Shown here in pieces: positions 1 through 4,461 of a stretch of DNA of 6,263 nucleotides. Source of the stretch: Actinomycetota bacterium (GTDB lineage: Bacteria > Actinomycetota > Actinomycetes > Streptosporangiales > Streptosporangiaceae); contig PMOU01000006.1 of the NCBI GenBank assembly GCA_003161205.1, forward strand, positions 3,273 to 9,535. The letters run 5' to 3'. The notes below the pieces were generated by a model. It saw only the letters and a list, made by a program, of their open reading frames with translations. It had not been told where the DNA came from and ran no database searches. The position numbers and the translations under genes were made by a program. The stretch's first letter is position 1, and every line of letters begins with the position of its first letter.

Positions 1-201
1 CTCGCGGCGTCGGTCCATCGGGCGGATATCGATCACGGTACGTGGTCTAGTCGCCGGGCAATCCGCACGCGTAGCCGCCTGATGGGCGGCTGTCTGCTGG
101 GACGATAACGCACCATGAGTCGTGCAGAGCCAGATGATATGAGTGATTTGAACGAGGGGAACCGACTGCGCTCGTAGCGGGATCCGGACGCAGGACGGGC
201 G

Positions 202-219
202 GCGAGCGGATAGGCTCGC
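202..219. repeat. Perfect 6-bp inverted repeat (hairpin) upstream of the AbrB-type antitoxin
   Basis: GCGAGC at 202-207 pairs with GCTCGC at 214-219 around a 6-nt loop (GGATAG). No T-run follows on the plus strand, so it is not a convincing intrinsic terminator there. It lies just upstream of the likely promoter/operator region of the first toxin-antitoxin pair. It could be a regulatory element or the end of something further left; the arms are short enough for chance in GC-rich DNA. Confidence 0.3.
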
Positions 220-222
220 ATG

Positions 223-256
223 GTACTATTACGTGGTAGGTGTAGTACAGGCTACC
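223..256 (+). promoter_or_regulatory. Putative promoter/operator of the first toxin-antitoxin operon (overlapping inverted repeats)
   Basis: GTACTA (223-228) is repeated inverted as TAGTAC (243-248) with 14 nt between. A second inverted pair, GGTAG (235-239) and CTACC (252-256), overlaps it. TACTAT at 224-229 fits the actinobacterial TANNNT -10 pattern; I see no good -35. AbrB/MazE-type antitoxins usually bind inverted repeats in their own promoter and repress the operon, so the position, 20-50 nt before the antitoxin start, fits an autoregulatory operator. The repeats are visible in the sequence; the function is inferred. Confidence 0.4.
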
Positions 257-275
257 TGCATCCGTGGAGGCCGTC

Positions 276-515
276 ATGGTGCTAAACAGCAAAGGCCAGG
301 TAACTATCCCAGCGCATCTGCGGGCCAAGTACGGGCTGCATGCCGGGGATGAAGTCGAGGTCGTCGAGGCAGGCGGTACCCTCCAGATCGTCCGCAACAA
401 AGGGGCCGAGAGCAGGGGGCAGCGGCTGGTCCGGCGGCTACGTAGCACGGCCACCGGCCGAGACATAGCAGGTATGAGTACTGACCAGATCATGGCGCTA
501 CTTCGTGCCGAGTGA
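276..515 (+). CDS. AbrB/MazE-type (SpoVT-AbrB fold) antitoxin of a VapBC-like module
   Basis: This 79-residue protein is likely the DNA-binding antitoxin that neutralises the PIN toxin encoded next. The N-terminus (MVLNSKGQVTIPAHLR, then KYGLHAGDEVEV) is the classic AbrB/MazE swapped-hairpin pattern: SKGQVTIP, then GL-GDEVEV, ending near residue 42. The C-terminal part (about 45-79, ending MSTDQIMALLRAE) matches the short helical segment that in such antitoxins wraps around the toxin. I chose ATG 276 because GGAGG at 266-270 lies 5 nt before it. A GTG at 264 is in frame but has no ribosome site, and GTG 279 is also possible. The stop overlaps the toxin start by 11 nt, typical of a co-translated pair. 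Expression is probably autorepressed through the inverted repeats at 223-256. The family is clear; the pairing follows from the arrangement. Confidence 0.85.
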   Translation: MVLNSKGQVTIPAHLRAKYGLHAGDEVEVVEAGGTLQIVRNKGAESRGQRLVRRLRSTATGRDIAGMSTDQIMALLRAE

Positions 516-1230
516 CCCTGCGGCGATCCGACCTGTCACACTGGTAGATTCCTGCGTGCTGCTCGATGTCATCACCGGTGACGAACAGTGGGCAGACTGG
601 TCGGCCGAACAGATCGCGGCGGCCCTGGATGCCGGGCGAGTGGTGATCAACCCCTTGATTTATGCCGAGGTCTCGGTGGGTTACGAGACCCTCGAAGAGC
701 TCGATGAGCTGCTGCCCGCCAGCGATTACGAACGTGAGCCGCTGCCTTACCCGGCGGGTTTCGCTGCCGGGAAAGCGTTCGTGCGCTACAGGCGCGGCGG
801 CGGTGACAAGCGATCGCCAATGCCGGACTTCTATATCGGCGCGCATGCCGCCGTAGCGGGCTACCGGTTGCTGACCCGCGATGTCCGCCGGTACCGGACC
901 TACTTCCCGACCATCGAAATCATCGCACCAGCTCTAGCCGAGGACGAAACAGCCGGGCAAATTCCTGCAGCGCAATTAGCTCTGCCACGTAAGTGCGAGG
1001 GCGACGAACTGGAACCGGGACAGGATGCATCGCAGGTCGGCACACCGCTCGCGCGCATCCTGCTTACAAGCGAAGGGGTATGGGTTCGACACCTGTTGCT
1101 CTTGGGTCGGCGGAATAGCGCTGAGACTGCAGACTGGTTGGCAGAAATTAGGGCAGAAGTTCGAACGCGTCGGCGTGACGAGGGCGGACAACGGCGAAGT
1201 GGCGGCGGTTCAGTGTGGCGATCCTGCTAG
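505..1230 (+). CDS. vapC: VapC-family PIN-domain ribonuclease toxin with an abnormal C-terminal extension
   Basis: This is the toxin partner of the preceding antitoxin, a presumed Mg2+-dependent endoribonuclease. The PIN domain spans about residues 11-142. It has the expected acidic residues: D15 in LVDSC, E54 in IYAEVS, D108 in MPDFYIGAHAA, and D126 in LLTRDVRRYRTYFP. GTG 505 overlaps the antitoxin stop by 11 nt; there is no Shine-Dalgarno site, so translation is probably coupled. Proteins of this family usually end shortly after the segment seen here as EIIAP (about residue 142, near 930). Here the frame stays open for about 100 more codons. That tail (931-1230) has no recognisable domain, becomes Arg- and Gly-rich, and its last 83 nt overlap the minus-strand vapC end to end. 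The likeliest reading is that a rearrangement or mutation removed the normal stop. The PIN core looks complete, so activity is plausible, but the tail could impair folding. The family call is firm; the status of the tail is inference. Confidence 0.8.
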   Translation: MPSDPAAIRPVTLVDSCVLLDVITGDEQWADWSAEQIAAALDAGRVVINPLIYAEVSVGYETLEELDELLPASDYEREPLPYPAGFAAGKAFVRYRRGGGDKRSPMPDFYIGAHAAVAGYRLLTRDVRRYRTYFPTIEIIAPALAEDETAGQIPAAQLALPRKCEGDELEPGQDASQVGTPLARILLTSEGVWVRHLLLLGRRNSAETADWLAEIRAEVRTRRRDEGGQRRSGGGSVWRSC

Positions 1231-1553
1231 CGCCACGGCGTTCTGCCAAGGCGACGACGGACGCGTCCGTCCCGCCGAGCCGCATGTCAGCGTAGGTTGT
1301 GACTAGATCCTGGATGCGCTGCCAGTCGTCGATGTCGAGGTCTGCCACCTCCATTTGGCCCTCGATGATCGACGTATACAGGCTGGCCTCCGCCTTCGCG
1401 CCAAGCTGGCGGTCGATCAGGTAAGCGGCCTCGGCGATGACCATGGCCGTAGTGACCAAGGGGCCTTCATCGTTCTCGAGTAGCTCTCGGCAGGCTGCAC
1501 GGTCCTTGTCGGCACGATCAGCTGTTGCGACGACCGGTATCGACGATGAGCAC
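1148..1553 (-). pseudogene. vapC: VapC-family PIN toxin, frameshifted near the N-terminus
   Basis: This is the toxin of the minus-strand VapBC pair. The body is a typical mycobacterial-style PIN protein: VVATADRADKD, an acidic VIAEAAYL, GGTDASVVALAERRGASRI, ATLNRRHFAVVRPRH and a terminal FELLP. The expected start is GTG 1553, immediately after the antitoxin stop at 1554. It reads VLIVDTG, containing the first catalytic Asp, but then runs into RRNS and a TGA at 1520-1518. The rest of the protein resumes in another frame from about 1534. Joining the pieces needs two (or five) restored bases, or removal of one, around 1532-1536 in a GTC-repeat tract. The only long open frame starts at an ATG at 1594 inside vapB and lacks the VDTG Asp, so a protein from it should be inactive. 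A sequencing error would give the same picture. The NRRHF position is Asp in many relatives. Its 3' end overlaps the plus-strand vapC tail. Confidence 0.75.
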
Positions 1554-1784
1554 TTAGTCGCGCCCGAAACCCTCGGCCAGCATCTCGTCGGCATCGGCCG
1601 CGCCGCGCCCGGAGGTCGACTCGCCTATTGCGGCGAAGCTCAGACGGCGGTGCGCTGTAGCGGGCGCGGGTAGCTGCGCTGTGAGGAGATCTGCCGCTAG
1701 CTGGTCAGCTGTCTGACCACGACGCGCCGCCTCAGCAGACAGAGCCGCCGCTACGGCGTCATCGAGATGCAGCGTCAGTGTCAT
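1554..1784 (-). CDS. vapB: VapB-type ribbon-helix-helix antitoxin
   Basis: This 76-residue protein is likely the antitoxin for the adjacent PIN toxin. Residues 1-40 (MTLTLHLDDAVAAALSAEAA, then RRGQTADQLAADLL) fit a ribbon-helix-helix DNA-binding domain: a short beta strand and two helices. The C-terminal part (RRLSFAAIGESTSGRGAADA, then DEMLAEGFGRD) is the toxin-contacting peptide seen in many mycobacterial VapB proteins. Its TAA (1556-1554) is followed directly by the GTG of vapC at 1553. ATG 1784 has no Shine-Dalgarno site. It could be read as a leaderless mRNA (TANNNT at 1796-1791) or by coupling, since its ATG overlaps by 4 nt (ATGA) the stop of a toxin remnant upstream. If the toxin is dead, the antitoxin could persist as an orphan. 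The family call is good; the start is likely but not proven. Confidence 0.8.
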   Translation of the reverse strand: MTLTLHLDDAVAAALSAEAARRGQTADQLAADLLTAQLPAPATAHRRLSFAAIGESTSGRGAADADEMLAEGFGRD

Positions 1785-1864
1785 GAACTTAGGCTAACAG
1801 TCGATACGTCTGACCGGGACTCACGCGCCGTTGGGACCACGTTGTTGTCGATGAGGAACTTCAT
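1781..1864 (-). pseudogene. Truncated toxin remnant, probably DUF5615/PIN-like
   Basis: This 27-codon minus-strand frame begins MKFLIDNNVVPTA. That opening is typical of DUF5615 PIN-like toxins (MKFLIDNN-), with the catalytic Asp at residue 6. After about ten residues the similarity ends and the frame continues as an unrelated tail to a TGA at 1783-1781. Its ATG overlaps the TGA of the antitoxin remnant upstream (ATGA at 1864-1861), the classic TA stop/start overlap. Its own TGA overlaps the vapB ATG in the same way (1784-1781). I read it as a toxin gene whose body was deleted when the region joined the vapBC pair. Ten residues of similarity is thin evidence; the overlap arrangement is the stronger argument. 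Confidence 0.4.
1791..1796 (-). promoter_or_regulatory. Candidate -10 element (TAGCCT) for a leaderless vapB transcript
   Basis: On the minus strand TAGCCT (1796-1791) matches TANNNT. Its last T lies exactly seven positions before the A of the vapB ATG at 1784, so transcription could start on the start codon. Leaderless mRNAs with this spacing are common in mycobacteria and other actinobacteria. No clear -35 is visible. The alternative is translational coupling to the upstream remnant. Confidence 0.35.
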
Positions 1865-2019
1865 ACCGTGCGCTGAAGCGGCAGCTCCGGCTCGCGTAGG
1901 GCCTCGGCGGCGTACCGCAGTGACTCGTTGAGGTCCTCCGAGCTCCTTGGCCGCAAGCCCAAGATCGCCTTGCCGGCAGTGACCCTGGACGGACGCATTG
2001 CAGCGGAGCCCCGCAGAGG
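1861..2019 (-). pseudogene. Decayed DUF433-like antitoxin, C-terminal part
   Basis: A 52-codon open stretch with no proper start (a TAG precedes it at 2022-2020; an internal ATG lies at 1998) ends in EDLNESLRYAAEALREPELP, then LQRTV and a stop. This resembles the end of DUF433 antitoxins, where an EDI-x-A-x-L-x-YAA helix closes the domain. The preceding RVTAGKAILGL recalls the RVTV-x-DVLG segment of that family. The 15-20 residues normally between these segments are mostly missing. A neighbouring frame reads DLGLAAKELGG here, hinting at an indel. DUF433 antitoxins are commonly paired with DUF5615 toxins, and such a toxin appears to start at the overlapping ATG 1864. The call rests on pattern memory, not a search. 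Confidence 0.4.
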
Positions 2020-2100
2020 CTACGTCTACAGGCAAGCCAGGCAGCTCGGCGTTGAACGTGAATCAGGACGTGCACCACGCGTCGTTCGGTATGAAAAATC

Positions 2101-2988
2101 CTACTGGCCGGGGGGCGCCGACTCGAATCCAGCTGCGTCGACCGTGTCGAAGGAGTCTGAGGTTTCCGGGCCGGGTGGCGGAGAGCCGAGCGGAGGTTCC
2201 GGTAGCTGCTGGCCCTCGCCGACGGCGCGGTCCGCGTCGCGTAGCGATTCAGGACAGGGCACGCCGAGGATGTCTAGGAGATCGCGGAAGTCCGTGATCG
2301 TGTAGTCGGGTGTGCAGTCCTGGTAAGTCTTTTCTCCTTGATCGGAGTCGAACATGACGGTCGTCAGGCCGGCTTCTCGCGCTCCGTAGATATCGCGGTA
2401 CATGTCGTTGCCGATATATAGTGCGTGTTCGGCAGCTATAGACATGCCGTCGAGCGCGAGTTGGAAGAGCCGCCGGTCGGGTTTGCGGTATCCGTGGTCG
2501 CCGGAGACGATGACCGGGTCGAAGTAGCCGAGCAGACCAACCTTGTGCAGCTCGCCGTAGGCGTTTGCGCTCTGCGCGTCGGTGACGAGCGCGAGCGGGT
2601 AACGCTCCCGAAGAATGTCGAGCACCTCGCGGACGTACGGGTACAGGCCGAGCCGCCGCCGCGAGATGCCGCGGGACATCTCGGCGAGGAACAGCGGCAT
2701 CTGCTCGAGCTTGCCAGCTGGCAGAGCGCGGGTGAAATCCGTCTCGTGATCCTTGATGATTCTGCGCCAGATGCCGACGGCGTCGAATTCGGGAAACGTC
2801 TCCGGGCTGGTCCCCTTCTGCTCTTTCATTATCTGGAAATAGAGATCGCGGAGCTCGTCCCGGTGCAGGTCGATGCCCTGGTAGCTGAGGAAGTGCCCAG
2901 CGGCCCGGAAGATCCGCTCGTCGTCGTCATCGGCCAGGATCCTGACCAGGGTGCCGTTCACGTCGAAGGCGACTGCTCGGATGTCCAT
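2101..2988 (-). CDS. HAD-superfamily hydrolase (phosphatase-like), DxN variant
   Basis: This 295-residue predicted cytoplasmic protein has the Rossmannoid HAD fold with a helical cap. Motif I is FDVNGTLV (nucleophile D9; N11 replaces the usual second Asp). Motif II is LVTDAQ (T136), motif III is the Lys in YRKPD (K169), and motif IV is YIGNDMYRDIYGAREAGL (D195, D199). The cap lies between about residues 20 and 115. In phosphatases of this superfamily the second Asp of motif I is the general acid/base, so Asn there leaves the reaction uncertain. The last 45 residues are a Pro/Gly/Ser-rich, probably disordered tail. ATG 2988 starts four residues before the core strand (MDIRAVAFD). GAGGAG lies 14 nt upstream of it, so an in-frame CTG at 2994 or TTG at 3027 cannot be excluded. 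The gene follows the phosphotransferase by 67 nt on the same strand and is probably co-transcribed. The substrate is unknown. Confidence 0.8.
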   Translation of the reverse strand: MDIRAVAFDVNGTLVRILADDDDERIFRAAGHFLSYQGIDLHRDELRDLYFQIMKEQKGTSPETFPEFDAVGIWRRIIKDHETDFTRALPAGKLEQMPLFLAEMSRGISRRRLGLYPYVREVLDILRERYPLALVTDAQSANAYGELHKVGLLGYFDPVIVSGDHGYRKPDRRLFQLALDGMSIAAEHALYIGNDMYRDIYGAREAGLTTVMFDSDQGEKTYQDCTPDYTITDFRDLLDILGVPCPESLRDADRAVGEGQQLPEPPLGSPPPGPETSDSFDTVDAAGFESAPPGQ

Positions 2989-3039
2989 GCTCAGGGTTGG
3001 CTCTCCTCGATCGGCTGCACGTCGCAACGAGTTTAGGCG

Positions 3040-3053
3040 GCCCAGATCTGGGC
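3040..3053. repeat. Perfect 14-bp palindrome between the kinase and HAD genes
   Basis: GCCCAGATCTGGGC reads identically on both strands and lies 3 nt past the phosphotransferase stop. As RNA it could form a 5-bp stem with a GATC loop, too short and without a T-run for a normal terminator. As DNA it could be a dimeric-protein binding site or an mRNA processing point setting relative levels of the two genes. Function unknown. Confidence 0.45.
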
Positions 3054-3055
3054 GT

Positions 3056-4066
3056 TCAGGCGGCTTGCAGCATCCTCGTCGCCTGCCTCACAAGCCTTCT
3101 GCCATAGTCCTGGCCGATGTAGCCGTTGCGCGCAATCCGCAGCAGGTTCAGCGCCATGTAGAACGGTACGCGGGCAGTAATCGACTCGAACGTCTGCTCG
3201 CGGTCGGGGAAATGACAGCTGTACTCCCACAGGAAGTGGCCGATGAACGGCTCCGCGCCGTCCCGGCCGCCGCAGTCGCGCATGAATGCATGCTGGAGCT
3301 CACCAGCCACCCGCCCGACGTCGAACATCCGGTCCCCGCGCTTCATGCGTTCCAAGTCAATCGCCGCGACATCCATGCCGTTGCCGAACAGGAAGTTCGC
3401 GGGGGTCGCGTCACCGTGCAGCCAGACCTGCCGGTCCTGCCACATCTGCGGCCGCTCTCGCCAGCGGTCGCGCAACCCGCAGAGCTCGCCGATTTCCGGC
3501 GGCCCGATACGGTGGGCCTTCCTGAGCCTGCCGACGATCGTGTCGAAGTACCGGCACTCAGGATCGAAATCCACAGTTGCCCCGTTGGCCGTTCGGTTGT
3601 GCTGGGTGGCGAGGAAGTACGCCAGGGCCTTCAGTCGCCAGTTCAGGTGCGCACCGTCTCCGTGCTGGGTCGCGCGCGCGATCGCATGGCTGAATTCCTC
3701 GCCGGGATAATATTCGACGGCCAGCACGCCGTTGATGTCGCGGCTCAGTCCCAGCGGGCGGATCACATGGTGCGGCGACCCGACGAGGTTGTACCGGCGC
3801 AGTGTTTCTAGCCCCTCGTACTCCTGACGAGCCATCCAGGCAGCCTTGTCCAGATCTGTTGCGAACCTCGTGCCGTAGAACTTGCAAATGACCTTGGCGC
3901 CGCTGGACTTCTCCTCGTACGCATAGACCTCGTTGCTTCCGGAAAGGCGGAAAACGCGGAACGCCAGCTGCGGTTCGCGCACCTCCAGCCGATCGCGCAT
4001 GATCGTGCTGAGGAAGCCGTGAAGCGGGTCCTCACCCGCGACGTAGCCGACATATTTGCCGTTCAT
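3056..4066 (-). CDS. APH-family phosphotransferase (small-molecule kinase)
   Basis: This 336-residue predicted cytoplasmic kinase belongs to the aminoglycoside phosphotransferase/choline kinase-like fold. The N-lobe has a candidate ATP-anchoring Lys in VICKFYG (K62) and a helix with Glu residues (RQEYEGLETLRRY, 80-92). The C-lobe has the catalytic loop WLHGDATPANFLF (H217, D219, N224) and the metal-binding AIDLERMKRGDRMFDVGR (D237, E239). All core catalytic residues are present. ATG 4066 is preferred: AGAAGG lies 5 nt upstream and the protein then begins MNGKYVGYVAGEDP. An upstream in-frame start at 4108 would add 14 residues and lacks such a site. The family phosphorylates antibiotics, sugars, choline or homoserine-like alcohols; the sequence does not say which. 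It is the first gene of a unit with the HAD hydrolase. A PHO-box-like repeat lies about 80-110 nt upstream, suggesting phosphate-dependent control. Confidence 0.8.
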   Translation of the reverse strand: MNGKYVGYVAGEDPLHGFLSTIMRDRLEVREPQLAFRVFRLSGSNEVYAYEEKSSGAKVICKFYGTRFATDLDKAAWMARQEYEGLETLRRYNLVGSPHHVIRPLGLSRDINGVLAVEYYPGEEFSHAIARATQHGDGAHLNWRLKALAYFLATQHNRTANGATVDFDPECRYFDTIVGRLRKAHRIGPPEIGELCGLRDRWRERPQMWQDRQVWLHGDATPANFLFGNGMDVAAIDLERMKRGDRMFDVGRVAGELQHAFMRDCGGRDGAEPFIGHFLWEYSCHFPDREQTFESITARVPFYMALNLLRIARNGYIGQDYGRRLVRQATRMLQAA

Positions 4067-4146
4067 CCGAGCCTTCTCTCGCGCCCGGCCGCAGAACGAC
4101 GGCATCAAGCACTACGCCGTACCGAACCTCGTGTGAGCGGCGCCCT

Positions 4147-4175
4147 GTTCACCTGACGTTCACCGTGCCTTTACC
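4147..4175 (+). promoter_or_regulatory. PHO-box-like triple direct repeat (putative PhoP site)
   Basis: GTTCACC at 4147-4153 is repeated exactly at 4158-4164 and imperfectly as CTTTACC at 4169-4175 (5 of 7 matches), all at an 11-nt period. Heptamer GTTCACC direct repeats with 4-nt spacers are the established core of the Streptomyces PHO box bound by the response regulator PhoP under phosphate limitation. The site lies 81 nt before the phosphotransferase start. The heptamer reads on the plus strand while the kinase is on the minus strand, so activation of the kinase is not certain. No intact plus-strand gene follows to the right. Confidence 0.5.
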
Positions 4176-4403
4176 TTACCCTGAGGGCTTTTGTCCGTGC
4201 TTGTATATGGCTGCGCCGGCGACGTGTGCGGCAAAGAAGATCTGATGCGCTGGCGGTATCGTCAGGGACGCCAAGCATCAGGAGGAACGGCTTCGGAATT
4301 TGCAGCTTGGCCCGTTCGATCGCGGCGACGCGCGCCGCTCTGACGTGGGCGGCCTACTTCACCGGAAGGGCATCCTGGCCCAGAGCAAAGTGCAGTAACG
4401 CAC
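4176..4403 (-). pseudogene. Possible decayed gene fragment of unknown function in the 4067-4461 gap
   Basis: The gap between the glutamine synthetase and the phosphotransferase contains no intact gene. On the minus strand one frame reads LRALLHFALGQDALPVK, then a TAG, then AAHVRAARVAAIERAKLQIP and KPFLLMLGVPDDTAS. A +1 frame then carries AHQIFFAAHVAGAAIYKHG to a stop at 4178-4176. The residue mix looks more like protein than the other frames and includes a hydrophobic helix-like stretch, suggesting a gene broken by a stop and a frameshift. I recognise no family. The plus-strand frame from 4226 looks like an antisense shadow. Chance is a real alternative. Confidence 0.2.
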
Positions 4404-4461
4404 GCAGCTACCCCGCATTGCGAGCCGTCAGGCGGTGGCGACCAGGTGCTGCTCTGAACTG

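Noticed and set aside
1..36. Possible minus-strand gene start at GTG 36 leaving the left edge (VIDIRPMDRRRE)
   Set aside because: Only twelve codons are visible and no clear ribosome site precedes it; it cannot be supported. A plus-strand frame open from the edge to 108 is equally unsupported.
114..176. 20-codon plus-strand frame starting ATG 114
   Set aside because: No Shine-Dalgarno sequence, no homology I recognise and no promoter. Region 1-201 is left without a gene.
1040..1110. tRNA-like stretch (GCTTACAAGC, then GGGTTCGACACC)
   Set aside because: The TTCGA loop has only a weak T-stem with wobble pairs, the anticodon stem does not pair, and no matching acceptor strand lies at the right distance. 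At most a chance resemblance or a very decayed remnant.
1025..1306. Plus-strand open frame overlapping the vapC tail
   Set aside because: No recognisable motif, no ribosome site, and its right half is antisense to the minus-strand vapC.
2425..3811. Plus-strand open frames opposite the HAD and kinase genes (2425-3036, 2951-3811)
   Set aside because: They lie entirely antisense to genes with complete catalytic motifs and show no domain of their own.
4179..4196. CCCTGAGGG followed by CTTTTG as a terminator
   Set aside because: The stem is only 3 bp with a 3-nt loop and a short T-run; too weak to call.
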